A stretch of 64,000 nucleotides of DNA from Tricholomella constricta (Eukaryota > Basidiomycota > Agaricomycetes > Agaricales > Lyophyllaceae), in assembly GCA_013368375.1 (NCBI GenBank), contig JAACJP010000007.1, forward strand, positions 1,275,253 through 1,339,252, given 5' to 3'. This document shows positions 10,460 through 21,166 of the stretch, piece by piece. How positions within the stretch are numbered: position 1 is the first letter of the stretch; every line of letters begins with the position of its first letter. A program made the position numbers and the translations under genes. The notes under the pieces were generated by a model. That model saw only the letters and a list, made by a program, of their open reading frames with translations, was not told the DNA's origin and made no database searches.

Positions 10460-13270
10460 AATCGCAACGGCTCGGTGCGGGGTGACGGTGGCGAAGACGG
10501 CGGGGGATAGAGTGAAGATGCCACGGATGTGGCGCGCAGCATCAGGATTGTCGCGGTGGAACTTGCGAACCAGGTCGGGTGCGGCGACGTTCTCCCGGGG
10601 CTCCCACGAAGCTTCTTCATAGCTGTAGCCTTTCCACAAGATTTTGTACTGGAGTTTCTTGCGGAAGATGCGACTGTCGAGGATTTTGTGGACTTCGTAG
10701 TGGGGTTTGTCATCGATGATGTCTGGTGGCAGCGGAGGGTCGGACTGTCGACCTTCGATCGGGTCAGCGACGGCGGGGACAAGCTTTATGACGTGGAAGA
10801 CTGGGTGGATGCGCTTCATGGACTGAGGCAGCAGGAGGCGGTATGCGAGCGGGCCGACTCGCCTTTGCACGACGAAAGGGCCAAGGTAGCGATGCGATAA
10901 TTTCTTAGACGGTCGGGTCGTAGAAATGTCGGTCGCATCCAAGTACACATTGTCGCCCGGCTGGTAGTCGGGTGTCGGGGCGTGTCGCTGATTGTAATAC
11001 CGCTCCATGTCGTCTTTGGCCTTTGAAAGTGCCGCCTTGGCTTCCTCCTGTGCTTCCTTCATGCGCTCCACGAACTCGTCGGCCGACTCGTTCTTGGAAG
11101 CGCCCCGACGAGGCTCGAAGCCCATGCGCGGATGCCGACCAGTGTCGAGCAAGAAAGGGGTCTGCTGCATCGCCGAATGTACATGGTTGTTGTAACTGAA
11201 TTCGGCGTCGGGCAGAAGGTCCTCCCAGTCGTTCTGGCGCTCGTTGCAGAAGACCCGCAAGAACTGTTCCAGCTCCTGGTTGACGCGCTCAGTCTGCCCA
11301 TCGGTCTGAGGGTGGTAGGCCGTCGAGGCCGACAGCTTGATACCCAGGAGCCGGTACAGTTTGCGCGTGAACTCGGCAACAAACTGTGGACCTCGATCGG
11401 AGATGAATGCGTCGGGGAGACCGTGCAGCTTCCAGACGTGGCGACGGTAGAGATTCGCAGCTCCCAAGGCCGAACAGGTCGTGTGCGACGCGATGAAATG
11501 TGCGCGTTTTCCGACTGAGTCCACGACGTTCATGATCGCGTCATGGCCGTTGGACTCTGGGAGTTCGGTGATGAAGTCGACCGATACGACATTCCATCGG
11601 CCTTCGGGAATTGGGAGAGGCTGCAGCTGTCCGACGGGGAGTTGGTGGCGGGGTTTGGTGCGCAAGCACATGTCGCAGGTGCTGGTGTATGAACCGATGA
11701 AGCGCGACATCTGGGGCCACCAGTAGTTGCGCGACACCAGCTCGAGCGTCTTCCAGCGACCCGGGTTGTGCTTTGCGCCCTCGACGAAGTGCCGCCACTC
11801 CTCCAGAGACCGGATGATCGCTAGCATCTCCTTGTCATGGATCTCGTAGTTCCGCTCGACTGCGTTCAAGCTTTTCGAGTAGAACGCGACCGGGTGCCAC
11901 TTGCCATCGGACGGCGACTCTTGCGACAGGACCGTGCCCGTTGCGAAGTCGGACGAGTCGGCTTCGATGCGGTACGGTCGGTCGTCGTCGGGGAACATGA
12001 GGACTGGCCCCGACGTGATCGCAGACTTCAGAAGGGCAAAGGCCGACTGCTCCGACTCTCCCCATCGCCAGGCGATGTCTTTGCCAGTCAAGTCGAACAG
12101 GGGTCTGGCGTGGTGTGAGAAGTCCTGAATGAACCGTCGGTAGAAATTGGTGAAGCCTAGGAACGCTTGCACCTCTTTCTTGTTCTTCGGCGCCGGCCAT
12201 TCCGACACTCCAGCGACCTTGACCGGATCCATTTCCGCTTGCCCGTGCGAGATGATCAACCCAAGATACTCGATCTTGGTCTGTTCAAACTCGCATTTCT
12301 CGGGCTTTAAGAACAGCTTATGTTTGCGGAGTCGGTCCAGTACGAGTCGCGCGACCCGACGGTGTTCCTCAAGAGTCTTGGTGTAAATCAAGATGTCGTC
12401 AAGGTACACGCAAACGACACCCTCCGCGATCAGATCGTGGAAGATGTCATTCATCATGGTCTGGAATGTGGCGGGGCTATTCGTGAGGCCGAAGAACATG
12501 ACGAGCGGCTCGAAGAGACCGCGGTTCGTCCGAAATGCTGCCTTCCACTCATCGCCCTCCTTGATCCGAACGTTATTGTACCCCCATCGGACGTCCAGCT
12601 TGGTGAAGTACCGCGCGCCTCGGAGGTTGTTCACCAGTTCGCTAATGAGGGGCAGCGGGTACCGATTCTTCACCGTGAGCGCGTTGAGCGTCCGATAGTC
12701 CTGCACCAGTCGGAGCGACCCGTCCTTCTTCTTGATGAAGAACACCGGCGATGCCATAGGCAACTTCGACGGTCGGATCCGACCCGACTCGAGGTTCTCC
12801 TTGAGGAACACATCGAGTTCAACTTGCTCTGCGGGCGACAGAGGGTAGACTTTCGTGCCAGTCGGTGACGCGCCTGGTTCCAATTCGATCGCATGGTCCC
12901 ACTGCTTGCGATCGGGAAGCTCGTCAAACGCGACCTTGGAGAAGACGTCGTCGAAGTCGTGGAGGTGGGTCGGAACGGCGTCGCAGAACGACTTAGGCGC
13001 AGAGTTCGTGGCGTGTGCCTCAGCGAGTCGCTGCGATGTCGTTTGACTGGCGCGAATGTGCATTTCGGTCGGAGGGGGGTGGATCGCAGTCGCAAAGATG
13101 CGATCGCCGTTCAGGAAGGTCTCCACCAGGAAGTCGTCCGACTCTGGATTGGGTTCCTCCATGATCGGGGTGTAGGGGAGGAACTCATCGGTGTCGGAGT
13201 CGTCTTCGATGTAGGGGCAGGTCGGGGCTCGCAGGTCGGGCTCGACTGTCAGGATTCCTTCCGCCGACAA
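10445..13270 (-). CDS. Gypsy-1 pol: reverse transcriptase, partial RNase H, integrase core, chromodomain
   Basis: A 941-residue frame. Reverse transcriptase is at about residues 150-370 (RYPLPLISELV, YFTKLDVRWGYNNVRI, VYLDDILIYTKT). The RNase H start is present (YRIEADSSDFATG, AVERNYEIHDKEMLAII). It then jumps at about residue 500 from HFVEGAKH directly to NPGRWKTLELVSRNYWWP, which belongs to the integrase zinc-finger region. The second half of RNase H and the His-His part of the integrase finger are missing, in frame. The integrase core keeps its DDE-type residues (VSVDFITELP, FISDRGPQF, DGQTERVNQELE). A C-terminal chromodomain (YKILWKGYSYEEASWEPREN) defines a chromovirus. The start codon is not the native one; pol is normally made by frameshift or cleavage. 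Confidence 0.9.
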   Translation of the reverse strand: MSAEGILTVEPDLRAPTCPYIEDDSDTDEFLPYTPIMEEPNPESDDFLVETFLNGDRIFATAIHPPPTEMHIRASQTTSQRLAEAHATNSAPKSFCDAVPTHLHDFDDVFSKVAFDELPDRKQWDHAIELEPGASPTGTKVYPLSPAEQVELDVFLKENLESGRIRPSKLPMASPVFFIKKKDGSLRLVQDYRTLNALTVKNRYPLPLISELVNNLRGARYFTKLDVRWGYNNVRIKEGDEWKAAFRTNRGLFEPLVMFFGLTNSPATFQTMMNDIFHDLIAEGVVCVYLDDILIYTKTLEEHRRVARLVLDRLRKHKLFLKPEKCEFEQTKIEYLGLIISHGQAEMDPVKVAGVSEWPAPKNKKEVQAFLGFTNFYRRFIQDFSHHARPLFDLTGKDIAWRWGESEQSAFALLKSAITSGPVLMFPDDDRPYRIEADSSDFATGTVLSQESPSDGKWHPVAFYSKSLNAVERNYEIHDKEMLAIIRSLEEWRHFVEGAKHNPGRWKTLELVSRNYWWPQMSRFIGSYTSTCDMCLRTKPRHQLPVGQLQPLPIPEGRWNVVSVDFITELPESNGHDAIMNVVDSVGKRAHFIASHTTCSALGAANLYRRHVWKLHGLPDAFISDRGPQFVAEFTRKLYRLLGIKLSASTAYHPQTDGQTERVNQELEQFLRVFCNERQNDWEDLLPDAEFSYNNHVHSAMQQTPFLLDTGRHPRMGFEPRRGASKNESADEFVERMKEAQEEAKAALSKAKDDMERYYNQRHAPTPDYQPGDNVYLDATDISTTRPSKKLSHRYLGPFVVQRRVGPLAYRLLLPQSMKRIHPVFHVIKLVPAVADPIEGRQSDPPLPPDIIDDKPHYEVHKILDSRIFRKKLQYKILWKGYSYEEASWEPRENVAAPDLVRKFHRDNPDAARHIRGIFTLSPAVFATVTPHRAVAIQKGG

Positions 13271-13329
13271 GCCCGAATGGCGGCTCGCAGCTTGGTGCGT
13301 GAACGACGCTCCTCCTTGACTTCAACCTT

Positions 13330-13965
13330 TCAGGTGTCGCAACGTGTCGGCGCTCGACTCATTTTCACCTTTCCCGTTGCCCAATCAATGTCGGGGCTGT
13401 GGTCTCGGAGCCAGGTGAATCCGAGAATGAGATCCTGCTTCCCAATACCCGCGACCGCAAACAGAACACGCTCGGAGTGACCGTCGTAACGTAAGACTGC
13501 GTCCACGACGTATTCAATGGCGCCCGCCTCATTAGGGGTTCCGTCAACATTGTAGGCACGTGTCGGGTGATTCAGCCGTCGCGTCTTCAGCTTGTGCTTT
13601 TCAACGAAGGCAGTGTTGATGAAGCAAGCCGAAGCCCCGCTGTCAACGAGGGCAGCGAGCGAATGCGTTTCTTGGGTGTCGGTGGTCTCGAGCTCGACCT
13701 TGAGCGACAGGGATAAGGAGTCGGGGGAGGCGGTGATCACGAAGCGACGGGGCAGTCGCTTTTCCCAGCGCGGTAGTCCGCGACGCGACGGTACAGTCGG
13801 CTCGGTCGGAGCGACCGAAGGAGATGGCGTTTGGTCAGGAGAGGATTGTACATCTTCGTCGATTGGTTCACCCGTAGAAGTAGCAGCAATATTAAGTATA
13901 TTGGGGTACTCTACAGATAGGGGGGCGAACCGATTACAACTAGACAACGGGGGCGTACTTTTCAC
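13330..13965 (-). CDS. Gypsy-1 aspartic protease
   Basis: A 211-residue frame in a different frame from both gag and pol. The catalytic motif is LVDSGASACFI, followed by the flap region and the conserved LILGFTWLRDHSPDIDW that ends retropepsins of chromoviruses. It has no good ATG and would be expressed by frameshifting from gag. The shift to the pol frame at about 13270-13340 contains stops, so the open link to pol looks broken. Confidence 0.85.
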   Translation of the reverse strand: MKSTPPLSSCNRFAPLSVEYPNILNIAATSTGEPIDEDVQSSPDQTPSPSVAPTEPTVPSRRGLPRWEKRLPRRFVITASPDSLSLSLKVELETTDTQETHSLAALVDSGASACFINTAFVEKHKLKTRRLNHPTRAYNVDGTPNEAGAIEYVVDAVLRYDGHSERVLFAVAGIGKQDLILGFTWLRDHSPDIDWATGKVKMSRAPTRCDT

Positions 13966-13976
13966 CCGTTGTGCGA

Positions 13977-15197
13977 CTAAAAATCCTCTTCCGTGGCCAA
14001 GGCGATCGGGTCGGCCGACTCGGGAGTCGGGTCAGCTGGGATCGCATCCTTGCGCGCCAGTAGCTGCATGATCAGCTCATCCAGTTCCTCCGGCATGACG
14101 TGGCGCAGGTCAAAGCGCTTTGGGCAGTCACGCCAGAAGTGCCCCGGCTGCTTGCATCGACGACAGGTGTCGTCCTGAACAGGACGTCCACGGAGCCGGT
14201 CGATGTCCATAGGGACACCTGGGGGAAGAGACGGCATCACGGGCGTGCTGAGAAAGTGCGCCGGTGCCGACACACGAACGGGAGCGGTCGGTGGGGCAGT
14301 GGGTCGCCATCGGAGCATGGGCGCGACCACAGGCATCGGAATGGGGGCAGTCGGGCGACTCGCAGTCGGAACTGTCGGAGCCGACCGACGGTGGAAGTCC
14401 TCCTCAGTCCTCATGATGAAGTCCTGGGAGCGGGCGATCGCTAGCCAGTCCTCGATCTTGGAGTCGTCGGGCCGACCCGTGGTGATGCTCCCAAGCCTCC
14501 TTGAGAGCTTCGGGTCCATGCCCTGACGGAATTTGAGGACCAGATGGCGGCCGTCTGGGTAATCGGCCTTGATCCACAGCGCCTTGAACGAGTCGATGTA
14601 CTCTTCGATGGTGCGCCCATTCTGGAAGTACGCTGTCGACTCCAGGGTGAGCGCAGCGTCGGCGACTTCGTCGAACAGGAAGAACTCCTTTTCGAAGTTC
14701 GACGCGAAGTCCTTCCAGGTCGGGAATGCGCGCTTTACCGACCCATACTGAAAGACCCGACCGACGAAGTCGGCGGCGCGACCGTGTTGCATGTATGACA
14801 ACACCCAGCTGATTCGGGCGTGGTCATCGGCGAACTGTCCGACGCTCAGGGAGAAGTAGAGCTGGCACGCGTTCCAGAAGGCGCGGCCGCCCGATCGAGC
14901 GCCGTCGTACACGGGAGGGGGCGACGGCCGAATGTGCGATCCCGATCGCGGAAGGGGAGGGGACATCGGCAAGGGCTGCGTCGGCGTCGCGGGGGTCGTA
15001 GGTGCTGCTGGGGAGGCAGCGGAGGGGTTCCCCAAAACGATGGTATCTAAAAGAGCGGCGATGCGGTCCATGGTGGCCGAGTTGGTGGTGTTGGATTGGG
15101 AGAGAGCCACCATTGCGGTTTCAAGGCTTGCCAGTCGTTCCTCTGGCGTGAGCGCAGCAGGAGACGGAGGCGTGTCGAATTCACCGAAGTCGGACAT
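13977..15197 (-). CDS. Gypsy-1 Gag
   Basis: A 406-residue protein starting at an ATG (15197). A Ser/Thr/Pro-rich N-terminus is followed by the retrotransposon gag domain (ARISWVLSYMQHGRAADFVG, TWKDFASNFEKEFFLFDEVAD, ALWIKADYPDGRHLVLKFRQG). A single CCHC zinc knuckle (CRRCKQPGHFWRDC) lies near residue 350. It binds and packages element RNA in the cytoplasmic particle. No breaks are seen. Confidence 0.92.
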   Translation of the reverse strand: MSDFGEFDTPPSPAALTPEERLASLETAMVALSQSNTTNSATMDRIAALLDTIVLGNPSAASPAAPTTPATPTQPLPMSPPLPRSGSHIRPSPPPVYDGARSGGRAFWNACQLYFSLSVGQFADDHARISWVLSYMQHGRAADFVGRVFQYGSVKRAFPTWKDFASNFEKEFFLFDEVADAALTLESTAYFQNGRTIEEYIDSFKALWIKADYPDGRHLVLKFRQGMDPKLSRRLGSITTGRPDDSKIEDWLAIARSQDFIMRTEEDFHRRSAPTVPTASRPTAPIPMPVVAPMLRWRPTAPPTAPVRVSAPAHFLSTPVMPSLPPGVPMDIDRLRGRPVQDDTCRRCKQPGHFWRDCPKRFDLRHVMPEELDELIMQLLARKDAIPADPTPESADPIALATEEDF

Positions 15198-15323
15198 CTC
15201 GAGACGGGACTGGGCGACGATCGGAGCGGGCGTGCATTGGACGGGTTGCGTGTAGCAGACACGTGTTTCGGCGCGGAGGCTGATCGGTCGGCTTCGTCGG
15301 GTCTCCGGTTTACACTATTCTGC

Positions 15324-15828
15324 TGTTAGGGCAACCCTTGCGGTGGAGCGTGATCACACTGGCAAAGGGGAATCCGAAGTTATATTGAGGTACAGTAAAC
15401 GAAGGTAAGTAAGGCTTACCTGGCAAAGGGGAATCCGAAGAGAATAGTGTAAAGGATTCCCAAATGCCAGGGGGCCGACTATATACGAGTGTAGGACGTG
15501 AGGGCCGGTCCTCCAGAGTGTACTGTACATGTAATAATAACGAATGGTGTGCGGCACGTGTATGGACACGTTCCTGCCGCTGTCCGATCCTCGTGGCTCA
15601 GGGTACGGGCACGAGGTGGGACAGCCGACGTCGGGGTGTCGGGTCGTCGGGATCGGTGTCGGGTGCACGCAGGGAAGGTGGGGAAACGACAGGAAGTGAG
15701 TAAGTATGTACACCGACGCTTGGGTCGGAGTGTTGGGTCGGGATCGCGATCGGTCGGTCGGGGGCGAGCGCGTGAGTCGGGGAACAATCTGTGAGCGTCG
15801 GAGAGCGTGAACGAGAGTTCCCCTGACA
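15324..15828 (-). repeat. Gypsy-1 5' LTR (505 bp)
   Basis: Partner of 9941-10444, with 12 substitutions and one single-base indel. Right flank GTTGA. I see no clear tRNA-type primer binding site in the bases just inside it on the minus strand. Confidence 0.95.
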
Positions 15829-17788
15829 GTTGAGATAGCCAAAGTTTCCGAGTAGGAAGATCGCGAGTAACACGAATACCCAGATATAATGAAGCCGCAC
15901 CGAGATCAACGACTTTGAAGGACTTGTTCATTTCGGCGAGAACCCATTTATAGAGCGGTTCCGAGTTCGTGGCGACGAGACCATCATCGACATGGACGGT
16001 AATGATGATCAGGAGGGGTTGGTTATCAGGCGGCATCGGAATGGAAGGGTGAGGGGGTTCCAGAAAACGCGCGTAGAACACAGCATGGTCGACTTTACAG
16101 CGAGCAAGACCGATAGATTCGAGGACGCGACGAAGAAGAGCATACCATTCATGCGATGATTGTTTCAGACCATAGATGGCACGGATGCAGAGGTAAACCA
16201 AGGACGCGTCGGCTTCAGGAAAGCCTGGAATTTGCTTGCAATAAAGGAGATGAGAGAGGAGAGCGTTGAGGAATGCGGTTTTGACGTCAAAGGTAAACAG
16301 GTGAAGACCATTTTTAGCGGCAAAGGCGAAAACGATACGAATACTGGTAAGTTTGGCGACCGGGGAGTAAGTATTGCCATAATCTTCAGGACGTTGTGCA
16401 AATCTGCGAGCGACCAGGCGAGCTTTCTCAAGGCCACGGATGATAGAATCATCAGGGTTGTGCTTGAAATCGTAGACCCACCGAAGTCCAATCGCTTTGC
16501 GACCAGGAGGAAGGGTACACAATTTGAAGACCCCGAGTTCCATGAGACTAGCGTACTCACGCTTCATAGCCGCAAGCCAAACCGAAGTGTCTGGACGTGA
16601 GATGGCCTCGGCATAACTTGCAGGAGGGATATCAGGATTAAATGGTCGAGGCTTTTTCCAGTTAAGAGCTTCCGGGTAAGCAGAATAGGCTTTGAAGTCG
16701 GCGATAGCAGAACGTTCATGGGAAAGGAGATCCGAGGGAAGAGAGGTAAAAGCGTCGGCCGAGAGCAAAGCGATGAAATCCTGGATAGCATTAGACGAGT
16801 CGAAGGTAGACGCAACCCCAGAAAAAGCATGATCGTCCGACTGACGAGAAGTACGAGTCGAACGGAGGCGAGTAAGGCGTTCATCACGTTGACGAAGAGA
16901 ATCAGCATAATCACGACCACGATCAGTCGCGGAGATTTGTCGACGGGGACGCGATGGGACAGAGGGTGATGGCAAAGGAGCGAGAGTTGAGAGGGAAGGA
17001 CTTGATGGAGATGGAGAGGGAGGAGAGACGACAATATCATGAGGACGAAGGGCACCACAAACATTTTCGTTGAAGATGACATCACGTGAAAAGGAATATT
17101 TTCCGTTAAGATCCCTAACACACCATCCGACACGATGATCTTCGTATCCGACAAAAATAGCCTCAAATCGATGAGGACCACCTTTGGTACAGAGTTCAGG
17201 GGGGATGGCGACGAAGCATTGGCAACCCCAGACCCGAAGATGTGCGAGATCCGGTTTCTTCTTTTCCATGACCTCGAAGGGAGTGAGAGGCGCGGCGAGG
17301 GTAGACGTTGGGAGGCGATTACGAAGGTATTGTACTGTCAGAACAGCATCGCCGAAAAAAGAGGGAGGGAGTCCGGAGTCCGCAAGGAGGGTTTGCGCAG
17401 AATCCTGAAGGGTACGAATATATCGTTCCGCTTTACCATTCTGGGAGTGGGCATAAGCAGCAGTGACTTGATGTTCAATACCACGAGACAGGAAATGGGT
17501 CTTCAGAGCACCACCCACAAACTCGCCAGCACCATCAGAGCGGACAATACGAACGCGGTTTCCGGATTTCAGTTCCCATGCAGCTTCCGTGTCTTTGTAA
17601 TGAGAGGTGGCGGCATCCTTGTGAGTTAAAAGACGGGTACTGCCAAAGTTCGAAAAATCATCAAGGATAGAGTGGAAGAGGGTGTGTGCCTGTGGAGTCT
17701 GAACAGGGAAGGGTCCACACGTATCCATGTGGAGGAGTTCGCAGACATCCGAAGCACGATGAGCAAGGTGATCGTAAGGTCGTTGAGG
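15829..17788 (-). pseudogene. Copia integrase and reverse transcriptase N-terminal part
   Basis: The same frame as the gag/protease segment to its right, separated from it by the TAA at 17789-17791. It holds the integrase core (MDTCGPFPVQTP, VRIVRSDGAGEFVGG, SQNGKAERYIRTLQDSA: D-D-E), the spacer, and the Copia reverse transcriptase (GLRWVYDFKHNPDD, FTFDVKTAFLNALLSH, CIRAIYGLKQSSHEWY, ITVHVDDGLVA). Its C-terminal end is cut at KLWLSQ by the Gypsy-1 LTR and resumes at 9940. Confidence 0.92.
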
Positions 17789-19249
17789 TTACTTTCCAAT
17801 CAAACAGGGGATGCAGTGCGATTCTGAGAAAGCGCCGGAGTACTCAATGCCAGTCACGAAGGGTTTGGTAAGGGTAGCCCGAGTAGCGTCAGAACCAAGG
17901 TGTCCAAAGCGACGATGCCAAAGATTTGGCGAAGCAAGAACACGCGGAAAGCGCAGGTCCGAGTCCTGGAGGGCAATAGCCGGAAGAACGACCGCATCGT
18001 CCAGATTGACGAGAGGTAAAGAGGATTCTGGACGGATAAAATCGCAGGACAGGAAGGATAGCCGACGAATGACAGTGGCATCGAGGACATGCCCCAAAGG
18101 ACGCGACGGTGAAGACAGAAGGTGAACGGTGGTCGAAGAGCGATCAAAGGTAAGACGAGCGCCCAATTCAGTCATGCTACCGACCGAGAGTAAATTGATT
18201 GGAGCATCGGGGGCGTGGAGACACTCCCGAAGACGGTAAACGACTTCTCTGCCATCCAAGAGGGTCCGGAATCGAACTTCGCCCTTGGCCAACGTGGGAA
18301 GGAGGCCACAGTTGGCGGTGCCAACAGACACCGCCTGAGTAGGATCGTAAGTCCAGAAAAGATCCCGGTCACGAATGACATGGATAGTACATCCGGAGTC
18401 AAGGAGAGCGTTGAAGCGAGAAGAAAGAGAGAGCAGCACCACCGAATCCGTCGCGTAAACGAAATCGGTATATGGAGGAAGAGGCGCTGGGCCGTCAGGA
18501 GGAGCTTCAGAGGGACACTCGGTGTCCAAATCAATCAAATCAATTGGGGTTTTGGTGGGAGACTCCTCGGTGTCCAAATCAATCAAATCAATTGGGGTTT
18601 TGGTGGGAGACTCTACAACAGGCGATAAGGAGGGCTCTGGAGCAGAGGTCGTAATGAGGGCAGTAGGACGAGTGGCAGCTTTCTGCGCAAGGAAACGCGC
18701 CTTTCCTCCTTCATCACCACCGCCGGGTCTCCAACATTGCGGCCGGAGATGACCAAGCGAACCGCAGTTATCACAGATCGGTCGGTCAGTTGCAGGGGAA
18801 GAAGACGCTAACGGAGTCGAGGAAGAATCCGGAGGTACAGAAGAGGCAGTGGCAAGCGTTGCAGTGGGATTCGCCCGACGCGGAGGAGGATGAGTAAGAG
18901 CAAGGCGACAGAGATCCATTTCGATCTTGAGAGCTTCGTTGGATAGGTAATCGAAAGTGAGTTGACGTTCGTCATCAGAACGCTCGATGTCCAAACAAAC
19001 CAAGGTACGAAGGTGGTCAAGGGCGGAAATGTGGGGGAGACCGTCGACGAATTTTTGGACTTGTTCATAATAGAAAAAAGGGCAACGCGTAGACTGGAGC
19101 TGCATGACCGCCTGTTGCCAGCACGTAACGTAAGCGACAATATCGCTAACCGAGTGCGCTTTGCGTAAGAGGGTGTTCATCTTCAGGAGTTCAGCAGCGG
19201 AGGTGTTCCCAACCCCATACTTCTCCCGGAGGATAAGGAGCAGACCCGC
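17789..19249 (-). pseudogene. Copia Gag C-terminal part, protease and GAG-pre-integrase
   Basis: Resumes Gag at AGLLLILREKYGVGNTSAAE, directly continuing ...DAYGDGHRP from 44098. It includes CPFFYYEQVQKFVDGLP, a zinc knuckle (CDNCGSLGHLRPQC), a duplicated PTKTPIDLIDLDTE segment, the protease (FNALLDSGCTIHVI), and the GAG-pre-integrase finger (NLWHRRFGHLGSDA...ESHCIPCLIGK). It ends at an in-frame TAA after GK, where related elements read through with a His/Pro-type residue. The stop is probably degenerative. Confidence 0.9.
18518..18613. repeat. 48-bp in-frame tandem duplication in Copia gag
   Basis: Two perfect head-to-tail copies of a 48-base unit (18518-18565 and 18566-18613) beginning CTCGGTGTCCAAATC. 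They encode the repeated ESPTKTPIDLIDLDTE on the minus strand. The frame is kept. Confidence 0.95.
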
Positions 19250-19618
19250 ATATATACACACATACACTTAAGCCTACCTTCATTTTGTAAGAACGTATGG
19301 CTGAAGTCTAGCCTACTTTTCGTAGAGCTTCGAGACGGTCTTCAGTTTAATTTTTTTGCCCAGCACACCTCAATCCTAACAAGTCTACCATACCAAACCA
19401 TGTAGCATACTTCAAATAGATTCAAGTCAGCTTGAAAAAGTTCAATATATTTTGAGCGTACCTCAATCCTAACGAGTCTACCATACCAAACCGTGTAGCG
19501 TACTTCAAAAAGCCTACTTGAACCCTAAGGTACAGCAAGTCTACCATGACCGCGAGTCTACCAGGCCCTAGCCGTCGAGTCAGCCGATGAAAGGTCTACC
19601 CAGCCTATACAGGCTACA
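19250..19618. repeat. left subterminal region with repeated AGTCTACC motifs
   Basis: AGTCTACC occurs at 19382, 19475, 19538 and 19555, with a variant AGGTCTACC at 19592. Two 49-base blocks (19368-19416 and 19461-19509) are nearly identical direct repeats. The inverted form (AGTAGACT at 42891, GGTAGACT at 42901) appears near the other end. Repeated subterminal motifs are typical transposase-binding sites; that role is inferred. Confidence 0.6.
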
Positions 19619-21161
19619 TCAATACAATAAGATTTCGACATATGACGAGCGTACCTTGAGTGCTTTCTCAAACACGGCTTGACAGTCTGTCGCCAGTCGC
19701 CTATACATGGCAGCCTGTCGGTGGCAGTACGCCGCTCGCCCGCCTTTCGTCGCCATCCTGAGCTCATTCCAAACTTCTGCCATCCTTGAGAACGATGCCA
19801 CGCTGCGTCGAAACTCCTCCTTCAGGATCTCCTTCTCCTCTCGTGATCTATCACGCGCTGCTCGATCGCGGAACCACTTGACCCGATCCACTGCTGTCCA
19901 TTAGCATTGAGCCAGGTGAGCCATTTGAGGACACTTACTTTCAACACTCCATTCCGACTCCTTTTCAGGGGTCATACCAATACGTCGTCCAACGTGCCAG
20001 AACCACGGGTCCTGCTTCTTTGCATCACCCAGCTTGTGGCGTTCAGTCACGTTCTTCTGCCACAGCTGTTCTTTGAGCAGAGGTTGCAGTGCCTTGTCAT
20101 CCGGGTCAAGGCCGAGCGCGCGGAGCTTTTTGTACACGCGTTGGTACCGCTCCATTGCTGAGGTCTTTTCTAATTGGAGGGTGCGGAGATATTGCTGCGC
20201 GCGGGTGTTGGGTCGTTGTCCGTGGACATTAATTTGCTTGAACTGGAGGTTAGCGTTGACTGTCTTGATAGCCAGTCGAACCTCAGCGAGGGCATCGTGC
20301 GCTTGACCTTCGCGCAGTTGGTATTCGACCCGGGCCAAGGACTCGAGCCCTAGAGCGCTGCATCGAGTGACTGTGAAGTCGGAGGGGAGCAGGAGAGGGA
20401 TATCCTCGGTTGCGATAGCTTCTGTCAAAGTCACGTCGCTTAGCAGAGCAGGAAAGATCGTCAGTTGTTCTTGACGCCAACTGGCAAGCTCTTGAGCAAG
20501 CCTGGCACGTGGACTCGACGTCTGAGCATCGGTTTTGGATTTGGAGGATAGCTGGGCCCTGCGAAGTATGTATTAGATGTGCAGTTGCGAGTAGAATAAG
20601 TGTACATACTGTTTCTCCTCAAGCTGTAGCCCTGTGTTCAGAAAGGATGCGAGGCCTGCTTGATTATCATCGCCACTAGAGGCAGTCAATTCTGCACTCG
20701 CTAAAGCCTGATACACCCGGTTCAATGACGGTGGCCCTTTGAACTGGTCAAGACCTTGAAGATGTCAATGGCCGTGTCGACTTACCTCCTTCCAGCTGTA
20801 CCTCATATACGCTCTGGACAACCCCTTTTGATATGATCTTCGGCCTTGTATCCATTGTCTCCCACCGTGCGATCAGATCCGGTGCATGCACATTAGTCAA
20901 TGCAGCAAAATCATCCTCCCGCGTTTGAAGGGTCTTGACGCACGCAGTATACATACGATGAAGTGTTGCGGCTGTAGATCTAGATCAGATTTATTCTTTG
21001 CTGATGGATAAAATACTAACCGATCTGATGAACTTTTGTCCAGTTCCAATATCCAAAGAAATCATTGAGGCTATCGTGGCGATGACCATCGTTCTGCTCC
21101 TTGGTGCTCCCCGCAGATTGATTTTGTTCCGCCCATCCACCTTCGATGTTCTCGCCCCAAG
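19619..21161 (-). pseudogene. KDZ transposase, C-terminal part
   Basis: Continues the transposase after the Gypsy-2 insertion. Reading leftward it gives the KDZ signature CT-WGENIEGGWAEQNQSAGSTKEQ, then HDSLNDFFGYWNWTKVHQI. Further exons follow: MYTACVKTLQTREDDFAALT, EELASWR-type helices, CSALGLESLARVEYQLREGQ, ATEDIPLLLPSDFT, and RAQQYLRTLQLEKTSAMERY. The last visible exon ends near 19619. Intron positions around 20,560-21,010 and 19,892-19,935 are approximate. The DDE-type catalytic Glu is expected in the GE..WA..N segment at the insertion edge. The 3' end of the gene is uncertain. Confidence 0.82.
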
Positions 21162-21166
21162 TCTCG

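Larger units (their letters stand above)
9941..15828 (-). mobile_element. Gypsy chromovirus 1, full-length but defective
   Basis: A Ty3/Gypsy element on the minus strand, 5.9 kb, inserted in the Copia reverse transcriptase with target duplication GTTGA (9936-9940 and 15829-15833). LTRs are 9941-10444 and 15324-15828 with TGTTAGGG/TAACA-type ends. They differ at 12 substitutions, 11 of them transitions, plus one single-base indel. Gag, protease and pol lie in three different frames, and pol lacks part of RNase H and the integrase zinc finger. A polypurine tract (AAAAGGGGGGG on the minus strand) abuts the 3' LTR. A related solo LTR lies at 36022-36495. Confidence 0.94.

Noticed and set aside
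12060..12080. Perfect inverted repeat CATCGCC/GGCGATG in Gypsy-1 pol
   Set aside because: An isolated case in GC-rich sequence, expected by chance.
19250..19300. Terminal inverted repeats at the KDZ composite ends (TATATACACAC... versus ...GGTGTACAGT)
   Set aside because: The two ends do not match beyond a few bases, so no TIR can be claimed.
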